Shown here one piece after another: positions 19,579 through 28,575 of a stretch of 64,000 nt of DNA. Source of the DNA: Fimbriimonadaceae bacterium (GTDB lineage Bacteria; Armatimonadota; Fimbriimonadia; Fimbriimonadales; Fimbriimonadaceae); contig JANJUB010000073.1 in assembly GCA_024710805.1 (NCBI GenBank), positions 38,713-102,712 of the forward strand. Direction: 5' to 3'. Below the pieces are notes generated by a model that saw only the letters and a list, made by a program, of their open reading frames with translations, was not told the origin of the DNA and made no database searches. Each line of letters starts with the position of its first letter. Within the stretch, counting starts at the first letter, position 1. Both the position numbers and the translations under genes were made by a program.

Positions 19579-20856
19579 TTAGTCGTGCGAGCCAAACCGT
19601 TCGCGCGCGTACCGCTCGAGTCCCTCTCGATGGTCGGGGTGGGCGATGTTGATCAGCGCTCGTGCGCGCTGGCGGAGGTTCTTCCCGTACAGATACGCAA
19701 CCCCGTATTCGGTGATGATGTAGTGGACGTTGGCGCGGGTCGTCACCACGCCGCCACCAGGCTTGATTTCGGGCACGATTCGCGACTCGCCTCGGCTGGT
19801 CACCGACGGTAACGCGATCATCGGCTTTCCGCCTTCGGAGAGCGAGGCGCCGCGGATGAAGTCCATCTGGCCGCCAACGCCGCTGTACATCTTCGTGCCG
19901 ATCGAGTCGGCGCAAACCTGGCCGGTAATATCGACCTCAATCGCGCTGTTGATCGCCACGACCTTCGGGTTGCGGCGGATGACCGCCGCGTCGTTGATGT
20001 AGGCGACATCGAGCATCGCCACTTGCGGATTGTCGTCGACGAAATCGAACAGCCTTCGCGACCCGAGCACGAAGCTGGCGACCAGCTTGCCGGGGTGGAC
20101 ACGCTTCTTGCTGCCGTTGATGACTCCCTTCTCGACCAACTCGATCACCCCGTCGGAGAACATCTCCGAGTGGACGCCGAGGTCCTTATGGTGGGTCAGC
20201 GCGGCGAGGACGGCGTCCGGGATGCCGCCGATGCCCATTTGCAGGGTCGAGCCGTCTTCGATCAGCTCGGCGCAAAACCGCCCAATCTTGCTCTCGATCT
20301 CGCCCGGTGCGCCCGGCAAGTGCTCAGGGAGCGGCTCATGGTGTTCGCAAACCGCGGTCAGGCTGTCGACATGGATGACGCCATCGCCGTGGGTGCGCGG
20401 CATGTGGCGATTGATCTGGGCGATCACGCGCTTTGCGGAGAGCGTGGCGGCGCGGGTCGCTTCAATCGAAACGCCCAACGAACAGAAGCCATGGCGATCG
20501 GGGGGCGAAACCTGGATGAGGACGGCATCGAGGGGCAGAATGCCCTGAGTGAACATCTTCGGCACTTCGCTGAGGAACACCGGGATAAAGTCGGCGCGCC
20601 CGTCGTTCACTGCCCCACGAATATTGCCACCCACGAAGAGCGCATTCACTCGGAAGTGTCCTGCCATGTCGGGCGCGGCGTAGGGCGCAACCCCTTCGGT
20701 GTGGAGTTGGACGATCTCGACGTCGCGGAGTTGGTCCTTGCGTTCGGCGAGAGCTTTGACGAGCGCCTGAGGCGCTCCGGCCATGCCGTGGACATAAACT
20801 CGATCACCAGAACCAATCCCCGAAACGGCCTCTAGGGCCGACGCAGCAAGTTGCAT
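19579..20856 (-). CDS. Acetyl-CoA hydrolase/transferase (4-hydroxybutyrate CoA-transferase-like)
   Basis: LQMGIGGIPDAVLAAL; GLGVHSEMFSDGVIEL-like; GGQMDFIRGA; YIITEYGVAYLYGK. Confidence 0.92.
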   Translation of the reverse strand: MQLAASALEAVSGIGSGDRVYVHGMAGAPQALVKALAERKDQLRDVEIVQLHTEGVAPYAAPDMAGHFRVNALFVGGNIRGAVNDGRADFIPVFLSEVPKMFTQGILPLDAVLIQVSPPDRHGFCSLGVSIEATRAATLSAKRVIAQINRHMPRTHGDGVIHVDSLTAVCEHHEPLPEHLPGAPGEIESKIGRFCAELIEDGSTLQMGIGGIPDAVLAALTHHKDLGVHSEMFSDGVIELVEKGVINGSKKRVHPGKLVASFVLGSRRLFDFVDDNPQVAMLDVAYINDAAVIRRNPKVVAINSAIEVDITGQVCADSIGTKMYSGVGGQMDFIRGASLSEGGKPMIALPSVTSRGESRIVPEIKPGGGVVTTRANVHYIITEYGVAYLYGKNLRQRARALINIAHPDHREGLERYARERFGSHD

Positions 20857-20895
20857 AGCTTCATTTTGAAAGGGCGTGCCCTATCCATGCTTGGA

Positions 20896-21738
20896 TTACC
20901 GCCGCCGGAACAGGTCTTGGACCCGTGACTTCGCCATCTGCCAGATCGCTGAGACCCCTAGTAATGCGAGCCTGCCAACGGCCTTGCCCACTCCCTCATC
21001 CTCGACCAACGCGGCCCGTTCCATGCTCGCTTTGAACTCGAGGCCTAGTTCGGGAGCCTTCAGAAGCTCTTCCACCAAGACATGAAACCGCTCGTGAGAG
21101 ACCGTCGATCGAACCTCCAGAAACGAATGGGCTTGGGGATACATCGAGGAGTGCCACGGCAGAACCTCTCGCTCAGTGGCCGCGAACCACTCCGCCCACC
21201 GCGTCCAATCCGCGTCTTCGACTCGAAACAGGAGATAGATGCATCCAAACGCGACGTACAGATAGTCTTCGTCCCACGGTTCGCTGTGAACGAGGAGCTC
21301 CACGAGCAGCTTGATCAGCGGCACGATGAGCTCAGGATCGAGTTCGGGAACTGCCGTGAGCAGCGCGCCGACTGAGTCCGCCTCCAGGAAACCCTCGTTG
21401 CTGGCCTCCCATGGTATGACGATGAGCGCGCAAGCGCAGAACGAGGTCGCAAGGTGTCGATCATGAGCTGGCCACTCGGCGGGCGCCCCCCAGCGCACCA
21501 GCTCAAGTACCTCGCGGGGATGCCAGTCGAGCCGTTGGTCCTCGCCCTCCCGACTGCGTACCCGCTTGAGAGCCTCGATATGCTCCCGCACGTCGTTGCC
21601 GTAATCCGCTTGAGCGATCGACTTCAGCAGCGAATCCGGAACCTGACTCCGGAGCAAGTCGAACAAGACGAAGCGGTCCGGTGGATAACGCTCCACGATT
21701 TCGGAGGGTATTCGCAGTTCGTCGAAGTCCTCGCGCAC
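20896..21738 (-). CDS. Hypothetical protein (280 aa)
   Basis: Long ORF on the coding-biased strand; no domain recognised. Confidence 0.65.
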   Translation of the reverse strand: MREDFDELRIPSEIVERYPPDRFVLFDLLRSQVPDSLLKSIAQADYGNDVREHIEALKRVRSREGEDQRLDWHPREVLELVRWGAPAEWPAHDRHLATSFCACALIVIPWEASNEGFLEADSVGALLTAVPELDPELIVPLIKLLVELLVHSEPWDEDYLYVAFGCIYLLFRVEDADWTRWAEWFAATEREVLPWHSSMYPQAHSFLEVRSTVSHERFHVLVEELLKAPELGLEFKASMERAALVEDEGVGKAVGRLALLGVSAIWQMAKSRVQDLFRRR

Positions 21739-21779
21739 GCAAGCAGTGTAGCCCTCACGTCACCCAGTAGACTCTTGAT

Positions 21780-22868
21780 ATGAAGTGGGCTTGGCGGATT
21801 GCCCGGATCGGTGGAGTGGATATCTTCATCCATTTCACCTTCCTGTTCCTGCTGGCTTGGATCGGGATAGCCCACTATTCGGAACGCCAAGAATTCACGG
21901 ACGTCGTCGAAGGGATCGGGTTCATCCTGGTGATCTTCTTCATCGTGGTGCTCCACGAGTTCGGCCATTCGCTAGCGGCGCGCCGGTTCGGCATCAAGAC
22001 GAAGGACATCACGTTGCTGCCGATTGGCGGCCTTGCTCGGCTGGAGCGCATGCCCGAGAAGCCCAGCCAAGAGCTGGTGGTGGCGATCGCGGGCCCGGCG
22101 GTCAACGTGGTCCTCGCGGTGGTCTTTGGGATCATCTTGACCCTGACTGGCGGGTGGAGCCCCGTCGAGGAGATCTCGGTGACCGGAGGATCGTTCATGG
22201 AGCGACTCTTCGCGGTCAACCTGATGCTCATCATCTTCAACCTGCTGCCGGCGTTCCCCATGGACGGCGGACGGGTGCTACGCGCGCTGTTAGCGATGCA
22301 CAAGCCTTACGCAGAGGCCACGCGTCTCGCGGCCACGATCGGCCAAGCGATGGCCCTCCTGTTGGGGCTTGCCGGGATGTTCTTCAACCCGATGCTCGTC
22401 TTCATCGCCCTCTTTGTCTGGGTCGGGGCCGCCCAGGAGGCACAAGGCGTCGAGACCAAGTCCGCCTTGGCGGGCGTGCCCATCGACGATCTGATGATCC
22501 GCAGGTTTCAAGCCCTTCGTCGAACCGACTCCCTGGAGTCAGTGGTGGGCTACGTACTGGAGGGCTTCCAAGTCGACTTCCCCGTCATCGACGACCACGG
22601 CCAAGTCGTGGGGATTCTCACGCGCAACGGTCTCCTCAATGGGCTGGCACGCCGCCAGCCCGACCTGCGGGTGATCGACGTGATGGACACCAACTTCTGC
22701 GTCGTCGACCGTTCGGAGACGGTAGAAACGGCGGTGCAACGACTGCAGACCGGCGACTGTACGACCCTGCCCGTCGTCGATCAAGGGCGGCTGGTGGGCC
22801 TGCTGACCATCGAGAATGTGGGCGAGTTCTTGCTGATCAAGCAGGCGCGGACTCAGACTCGCGTGTAG
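21780..22868 (+). CDS. Site-2 protease (M50) family with CBS domains
   Basis: VVLHEFGHSLAARRFG zinc motif; NLLPAFPMDGGRVLRA; two C-terminal CBS-like segments. Confidence 0.93.
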   Translation: MKWAWRIARIGGVDIFIHFTFLFLLAWIGIAHYSERQEFTDVVEGIGFILVIFFIVVLHEFGHSLAARRFGIKTKDITLLPIGGLARLERMPEKPSQELVVAIAGPAVNVVLAVVFGIILTLTGGWSPVEEISVTGGSFMERLFAVNLMLIIFNLLPAFPMDGGRVLRALLAMHKPYAEATRLAATIGQAMALLLGLAGMFFNPMLVFIALFVWVGAAQEAQGVETKSALAGVPIDDLMIRRFQALRRTDSLESVVGYVLEGFQVDFPVIDDHGQVVGILTRNGLLNGLARRQPDLRVIDVMDTNFCVVDRSETVETAVQRLQTGDCTTLPVVDQGRLVGLLTIENVGEFLLIKQARTQTRV

Positions 22869-23356
22869 GTGACCTTCATGAAGGCCGACCACTCGCCCTG
22901 GTCATCTTGGGCATAAGAGGTCATCGTCCGCGTGTTCTCGTCGATCAACTCGATCACGTCTCGGTAGTTGGCGGTCTCGCCATCCTTCTCCATGTGGGGC
23001 CCTTCGCAATCGAGGGTCATCGTGCGGCCATCCTCACTCAGCGTGCCGACGTATTTCCAGAGATGCGACGATTGGTCGGCGATCCAAAATCCGCGGTACT
23101 CCTTGAAGCTCACGTCGTAGCCGAGACCGGTCTTGTACTGCATCTGCTGGCCGCCCGGGACTTCTCCGTCGCCCTCGGTGAAGGCCCACAGTCCGCCAAG
23201 GCTGACGACCCGCTCGCTGCCGCGGCTGGTCATCGTGCTCCCATCGGGCATCGTCATGACGGCTTCGGTGCGCCACTCGCCGAGCAACTTCTTGAGCCAC
23301 TCGTGCTCGGCGACCGGCCTCGTACCCATTCCTTCTGAACTCGTTTCGTTGCTCAT
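22853..23356 (-). CDS. DUF1579 domain protein
   Basis: EHEWLKKLLGEWRTEAVMTMPDGS...; 16-bp tail-to-tail overlap with the M50 gene. Confidence 0.75.
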   Translation of the reverse strand: MSNETSSEGMGTRPVAEHEWLKKLLGEWRTEAVMTMPDGSTMTSRGSERVVSLGGLWAFTEGDGEVPGGQQMQYKTGLGYDVSFKEYRGFWIADQSSHLWKYVGTLSEDGRTMTLDCEGPHMEKDGETANYRDVIELIDENTRTMTSYAQDDQGEWSAFMKVTYTRV

Positions 23357-23398
23357 GTCATCCTCCCAGATTCGGCGAGCCTACCCCCGTGAAATGTG

Positions 23399-23424
23399 AA
23401 GGGCCGCCCAAAGGCGGCCCTTTT
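23399..23424. terminator. Bidirectional-looking terminator
   Basis: aagggccgcccaaaggcggccctttt. Confidence 0.75.
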
Positions 23425-23440
23425 GATGTTCTTCGGACCG

Positions 23441-24103
23441 TTACTGAGCCTTGCGGCGTCGGCGGAGCGCCATCACGCCCGCACCGAGAGCCAACGCAGC
23501 CATTGTTGCGGGCTCGGGCACCACAGCGTAGTGCAGTTCACCCACCATGGCTCGCGACGTGAAGAATGAGCCGGTGGTCGTAAAAGGAACGGACCGCGCA
23601 TCACCGGTCGTCGCCTGCAGGAACGAATCGCTGTAGACGCTGTACGGGGGCGTGCCCGTGCCGAAATAGCGAGGACCAACGCCCAAGAAACGCAAGGCGA
23701 CGCCCACCGTTTGACCAGAACCGACCGCGATATCGGGGATATCGATCAGTTCGGACACCTGGCTAGCCACGGGTCCCTGGACGGCGGCCGCGGTTCCGAG
23801 AAATGTCCAACCGGCGGACGAACTGCCTGGCCCCGAACCAACCGGACCACCGAGACCACTACCGGCAAAGGTGTAAACCTCGACGTTGAATCCGACACCA
23901 GCCCCTCCGGTATTGGCCGTCTTAAGGTGGGTCACGTTCAGGGGACTGCTCAGCGCCTGCACATCGAAGAAAATGGCCCATCCGGCGCTGCCGCCGTTGT
24001 TGGCTGGACCGGGATTAAGATTGAGAATCTGCCCAAACGCCGATCCGGTAGCTATGGCCATCACAGCGAAGGACGAGGTTAGTCGTTTGAGATCTACTGA
24101 CAT
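23441..24103 (-). CDS. PEP-CTERM sorting domain protein
   Basis: Signal peptide plus C-terminal VPEPATMAALALGAGVMALRRRRKAQ. Confidence 0.87.
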   Translation of the reverse strand: MSVDLKRLTSSFAVMAIATGSAFGQILNLNPGPANNGGSAGWAIFFDVQALSSPLNVTHLKTANTGGAGVGFNVEVYTFAGSGLGGPVGSGPGSSSAGWTFLGTAAAVQGPVASQVSELIDIPDIAVGSGQTVGVALRFLGVGPRYFGTGTPPYSVYSDSFLQATTGDARSVPFTTTGSFFTSRAMVGELHYAVVPEPATMAALALGAGVMALRRRRKAQ

Positions 24104-24218
24104 GCACTCACTATAATCGTTTCTGGCTTCTTTGCCAAGAGCAATCGACAAAAACCCGGTAATTTTTCGCGTTCACCCTTGACCTGACAACAAAGGAGAT
24201 GAACCATACTATTGGACT

Positions 24219-24917
24219 ATGCTCATCGGCCTGCTCGTCCTAGCAAGCAAGACAGATGTCCGACATCAGCAAACAACCTTGACCACAGCGAAGGTTGATG
24301 TGGTTTCCGTGCCCATGTCGTCGGGCAAGTACCGAATCGATGTCATCCTTCCTTCCGGCTTTCCCGGCTCAGACGAAGACTTTGGCTCGATGGTGAAGCG
24401 GCCCGGGCTGGTCGCGGCGATCAACGGCGCTTACTTTGACCGCTACTCAAAGAAGCCGATCGGCGACATTTGGTCGGGGGGCAGATTGCGGCACTTCGGC
24501 GCGATGGGTACTGCGCTGACCGTGGGGACTGACGGCACCTTGGACATATCCCGCGTCCAGCGGCATAAGCGAGTGGATTGGTCCGCGTACGAGACCGTTC
24601 TCGCGTGCGGCCCCGCCCTTGTCTTGGAAGGCCAGATTGACTGCGACCCCGCCAGCGAGGGTTTCCGCGATCCGGCGGTGATGGGGCGAGTGCCACGAAT
24701 GGGGGTCGGTTACACCGACGCGGGCGACTTGATGTTGGTCCGGTGCGCCAAATCGGTTACGTTTCGCGAGTTCGCCGACGTGATGCGGCAACTCGGTTGC
24801 CGCGAGGCGATGAACCTCGACAGCGGTGCCAGCTCGGCGCTGTGGATGAAAGGCAAGACGATCGTCCCCGCGGGGCGTCGGCTGACCAACGTGATTGGCG
24901 TGTTCGCTAAGGGCTAG
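24219..24917 (+). CDS. Phosphodiester glycosidase (NAGPA) family protein
   Basis: AAINGAYFD; REAMNLDSGASSALWMKGKTI; RRLTNVIGVF. Confidence 0.82.
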   Translation: MLIGLLVLASKTDVRHQQTTLTTAKVDVVSVPMSSGKYRIDVILPSGFPGSDEDFGSMVKRPGLVAAINGAYFDRYSKKPIGDIWSGGRLRHFGAMGTALTVGTDGTLDISRVQRHKRVDWSAYETVLACGPALVLEGQIDCDPASEGFRDPAVMGRVPRMGVGYTDAGDLMLVRCAKSVTFREFADVMRQLGCREAMNLDSGASSALWMKGKTIVPAGRRLTNVIGVFAKG

Positions 24918-24984
24918 ATGTCCTTGAACGCAAAGAAGTCCGCCCGCCGAATCAGCGGACGGACTTCCTAGTAGTCGGCCTCAC

Positions 24985-25782
24985 TTAAGACTTGCGGGAC
25001 TTGAGGCGACGTCGGACGAAGAGACCAGCGGAAGCCAGTCCCAAGCCCATGGTGAAGGGCTCCGGTACGACGCCCGGACTGTAGCGGAGACTATTGTCGA
25101 TCGCCAGCGTTCCGAACTGATTGTGCGAAAACCAACCGTAGCGGTTCCCACCCACATTGGCGGCGACATCGGCCGGATTGCTGAGGGTCCACGAGTGCAG
25201 GAGGGCTCCACCGGCGGCACGCAGCCTCATATCGACACTGAGCACGCCGCCGACAATACCGAAGGAGTGTTCCATCGTGTACCAGCCGGTCGTCGAGACG
25301 GTAAACGGATCACGGCTTGGATCTCGCGGCCAACCCGGTGAGTTGTTGCTGGCCGAAAACACAAACCGGTTGCCGAGACCAAGATCGTTGTAGAACCCGC
25401 CGCTGAAGACGAAGTCGCGAAGGTGAGTCCCCCCGCTGTTATTGATCGCGCTTGTGTAGGCGAACCGTGTATCGTTGTTGTAGGCCCCGTTCATGTCGAG
25501 GTAGACGTCGACCGAGGTGACATAACCGGTTGAAGCAAAGCTCTGGTTGTATCCACCCCAGTTTGTTGCCGCTGTTCCCGTCTGTCCGTAAAAGCCACCG
25601 GTTGCAGCCGTGATCCCATTGGTTCCGCTGGCAACGCGCGTTGCATTGAACGAACCACCAAAGACGTCCCAACCGGAGACATCCGTTTCAAAGCCGTTGA
25701 AAAAGTCAGCGGCGAGCGCACTCCCGCAAAGAACCGTAGCGAAGGTCGCCAGCGCCCCAGCCTTCATCATTGTCGTATTCAA
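24985..25782 (-). CDS. PEP-CTERM sorting domain protein
   Basis: Signal peptide plus C-terminal VVPEPFTMGLGLASAGLFVRRRLKSRKS. Confidence 0.87.
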   Translation of the reverse strand: MNTTMMKAGALATFATVLCGSALAADFFNGFETDVSGWDVFGGSFNATRVASGTNGITAATGGFYGQTGTAATNWGGYNQSFASTGYVTSVDVYLDMNGAYNNDTRFAYTSAINNSGGTHLRDFVFSGGFYNDLGLGNRFVFSASNNSPGWPRDPSRDPFTVSTTGWYTMEHSFGIVGGVLSVDMRLRAAGGALLHSWTLSNPADVAANVGGNRYGWFSHNQFGTLAIDNSLRYSPGVVPEPFTMGLGLASAGLFVRRRLKSRKS

Positions 25783-25922
25783 GAAACCCCTCCAGATGCC
25801 CGCACACAGGCATCAAACCCAGTATACGACCCTTCTTCTGACTTGAGTCCTGACAAAATTGCCGGGATTCAAGCTGATTACAGTGGGGTACTTCGATCAC
25901 TCCGACCCGGAGTTCGGAAGAG

Positions 25923-26837
25923 CTAGTCCCGAAGAGGCGCCAAGCGGTCGCGCAGGATCTCACGGTGGCTCCGGTAATCCACCGCACGAGCGAACTGGTT
26001 CTCGCGGTGGCTGGCGGCCAACAGCTCGAACCCGGGCTTCGGTGACTCCCAGAGAAGGGGATCGCTTGCCTCGACCCGCTGCTGCAGCTTTTCCAGACGC
26101 GCAAGGGTAACCGCGCTGTCGTTCAGCGAACCGAGCGTCTCTTGCAGCTCGGCAAGCGCCTCGAGTCCGCGTCGCGCGGTCTGCTTTTCGATACACCCGG
26201 CGAACATCTCGAGGGTGTAGCGCGCGCGCTTCCCTCGGATCCGCACGGCGTGGAGCTGATCGGTCGTGGGATCTTCTTGATCGAGCGCATCGAGGACACT
26301 CGCGATCCGCGGGCGGAGCACCGGTTCGATCAGGTCACCAAGCTTTTCGACGTCGGCCTTGCCACTCAGGCGCTTCGAAAATCGCTTGGACCGCCGACCA
26401 AGCTCCTTGGGAGGCATCGCTTCGAAGAGTCGCTCAAGGGCACGTTGGGCCGCGGTCCGCTCGCCCTGGGCGTACCCGATCAAGAACGTCACGGTCGGCA
26501 GTGCTTCGGGGGGAGCAACCTCGCGCCAACGTTGGAGGCTGTCGATGAAGACGTCGCAGTCTCGTGCCTGGCCAGCAACCCCGCGGAGATCTCTCAAGGC
26601 GCGGGCGAGTGGCCGACGATCTGCGCCCGGCGCGAGGGACGAGAACGCCTTGACGGCGGCCCCGGCCCGCCGGCTGAAGACCCGCAACTGGTGGATGTCC
26701 TCGCTGTTCGCGTAGGGCTGATCCACGGCTCGGTTGTAGTGACGCCTTAGCCGCCGTATCGGCGTGTCGATCAGCAGGCGTGCCGCCTCATCGACCGGCG
26801 TTTCGGAGTCGAGCTTCGGGGGCGAACCACTTCCCAC
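25923..26837 (-). CDS. CHAD domain protein
   Basis: DIHQLRVFSRRAGAAVKAF, LRDLRGVAGQARDCDVF, LHAVRIRGKRARYTLEMF; GTG start chosen at 26837. Confidence 0.85.
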   Translation of the reverse strand: MGSGSPPKLDSETPVDEAARLLIDTPIRRLRRHYNRAVDQPYANSEDIHQLRVFSRRAGAAVKAFSSLAPGADRRPLARALRDLRGVAGQARDCDVFIDSLQRWREVAPPEALPTVTFLIGYAQGERTAAQRALERLFEAMPPKELGRRSKRFSKRLSGKADVEKLGDLIEPVLRPRIASVLDALDQEDPTTDQLHAVRIRGKRARYTLEMFAGCIEKQTARRGLEALAELQETLGSLNDSAVTLARLEKLQQRVEASDPLLWESPKPGFELLAASHRENQFARAVDYRSHREILRDRLAPLRD

Positions 26838-26888
26838 ACTCAGAGTGTACGTCGGACGTCTCGGGATTGAGTACGATTCGGGGGCGCC

Positions 26889-27707
26889 GTGCCAACTTAT
26901 CCCGCCTATTACTTGGTCAACGACCGACCCGTGAAGCTGGTTCCCACCCATGAGGGAGGACTCGACGCGCTGGTGTTCGACTGGAAGTGCGGGGCGTTCG
27001 TGCCGGACCGCAGCTACTTTGGGAAGGTCTCCGATGTGGGCATCGGCAAGGACGTCGACTCGCTCTCCGAAGCACAGTTCAGACCCAATGTCGCGGAGCT
27101 GAGACGCGCGATCATCCAGCAACTCGTAGCTGCTTCCCTGGTTTGGGAGGCGACAGGAGATGGCGAGTCCCCGTACCGATCGAGCGTGGAGGGACGCAGG
27201 TTAACGATTCGGGTCAATGACTTCCCCGCTGAACCCATGTACACGTTGATCGCGGAGGGAGACGAGATCGCAGATCTGGAGGATTGGCCTGCCGCGTGGA
27301 TCAAGCCCGACCCCTTAGCCCTGGTGTTACGAGGGTTGGCCGAGCGGCTTTGCGCCGTAGAGTTGGGATCCGAGTCCGAGATGAGGACCGCCTTGGGAGT
27401 GCCGGTCGACCCTCCACCGCTTGGGGCAAGTCACTGCTACCTTCGAGGAGGCCCCCTCTCACTGGCCACGGTCGAGTTGCAGTTCGAGTCACCCAAGCTG
27501 ATCAGGGCGGAACTTGATTCCATCTTGGGCGAGGGGGAGCTGCTACCCCGGACAGGGCCTGGAGCGCGCTTTGTCCTCGCCTACGAGGTCCAGGTCGCTG
27601 GCGCGCCCGCGATGGTCCGGATCTTCGCCCGATTCAGCGAGCCGCCGCAGGCGGCCTCGGCACTGCTTGGTGTCACCTTGCGCATCGACCCTGCAGAGCA
27701 ACTCTGA
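26889..27707 (+). CDS. Hypothetical protein (272 aa)
   Basis: Long ORF divergent from the CHAD gene; no domain recognised. Confidence 0.6.
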   Translation: MPTYPAYYLVNDRPVKLVPTHEGGLDALVFDWKCGAFVPDRSYFGKVSDVGIGKDVDSLSEAQFRPNVAELRRAIIQQLVAASLVWEATGDGESPYRSSVEGRRLTIRVNDFPAEPMYTLIAEGDEIADLEDWPAAWIKPDPLALVLRGLAERLCAVELGSESEMRTALGVPVDPPPLGASHCYLRGGPLSLATVELQFESPKLIRAELDSILGEGELLPRTGPGARFVLAYEVQVAGAPAMVRIFARFSEPPQAASALLGVTLRIDPAEQL

Positions 27708-27749
27708 CGCGAGAGCGAGGAGAGGGGGAGTTTCTGATGACTCCCAGGA

Positions 27750-28112
27750 TCAGATCCAGTCATCCAGCGGTGCCGTAAGCTCCCCGCCCGCCTCGCCGGT
27801 ATTGACCACTCCACGCGGCTCGATAATCAACGCATGGCACTCTCGCTCGGCTCGGGTGATGTGTTCCGCACCCTTCGGAACTACGTAAAGCTGTCCTTCT
27901 CCCACTCGGACAACCCGATCTCGGAACTCGACGATCATCTCGCCTTGGATCACCAAGAACGCCTCGTCCGTGTCGTCGTGCTTGTGCCAGACGAAGTCGC
28001 CCTCGAACTTCACCAGCTTGAACTGGATGTCGTTCAGCTCCGCGATGACCCTCGGATGCCAGTGGTCGCTGATGGCAGCCAGCTTCTCTCGTAAGTCAAT
28101 CGCATCAATCAT
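27750..28112 (-). CDS. Cupin domain protein
   Basis: FVWHKHDDTDEAFLVIQGEMIVEFRD...VVPKGAEH. Confidence 0.92.
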   Translation of the reverse strand: MIDAIDLREKLAAISDHWHPRVIAELNDIQFKLVKFEGDFVWHKHDDTDEAFLVIQGEMIVEFRDRVVRVGEGQLYVVPKGAEHITRAERECHALIIEPRGVVNTGEAGGELTAPLDDWI

Positions 28113-28549
28113 TTCGGTTCTGCTCCGTCCGGGCTCAAGGGGTAAAGGTACATCACGATCCTGTCGTCCGACTCTTGTCCCCCAGTTGACCGATACAGGG
28201 CCCGGGCGGCCTCATTCTCCCATTCTGTTGCGACCCACGCTTCCACCGCACCGCGGCGCTGGCCCTCGTCGAGCAGGGCACGGACCAGCTGCTTGCCGAG
28301 CCCTCGACCCTGGAAGGCGTCATCGACACCGACCTCGTTGACAAACAGCTGCCTCGGCTTGTCGGGGTGGACATACACGATGCCGGTTGCCATTCCTACA
28401 ACCACGCCCTCCTCCAAAGCAACAACCAAGATGTTGCTTGGATTAGCGAGGAACTCGACGAGAAGATCTGGCTGAACCGCATGATCGAAGACGCCGCTCG
28501 CCACGCGGTCGAGAAGGTGGGACTCCGATAGCTGAACCCGTTGGATCAT
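28109..28549 (-). CDS. GNAT family N-acetyltransferase
   Basis: VNEVGVDDAFQGRGLGKQLVRALLDEGQRRGAVEAWVATEWENEAARALYRSTGG; ATGA overlap with the cupin gene. Confidence 0.9.
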   Translation of the reverse strand: MIQRVQLSESHLLDRVASGVFDHAVQPDLLVEFLANPSNILVVALEEGVVVGMATGIVYVHPDKPRQLFVNEVGVDDAFQGRGLGKQLVRALLDEGQRRGAVEAWVATEWENEAARALYRSTGGQESDDRIVMYLYPLSPDGAEPK

Positions 28550-28575
28550 GCGCGTTAAGCGTACCGGGACGCGCG

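Noticed and set aside
21785-23338. 517-aa plus-strand ORF overlapping the M50 protease
   Set aside because: Out-of-frame, R/G/P-rich shadow ORF of a well-supported gene.
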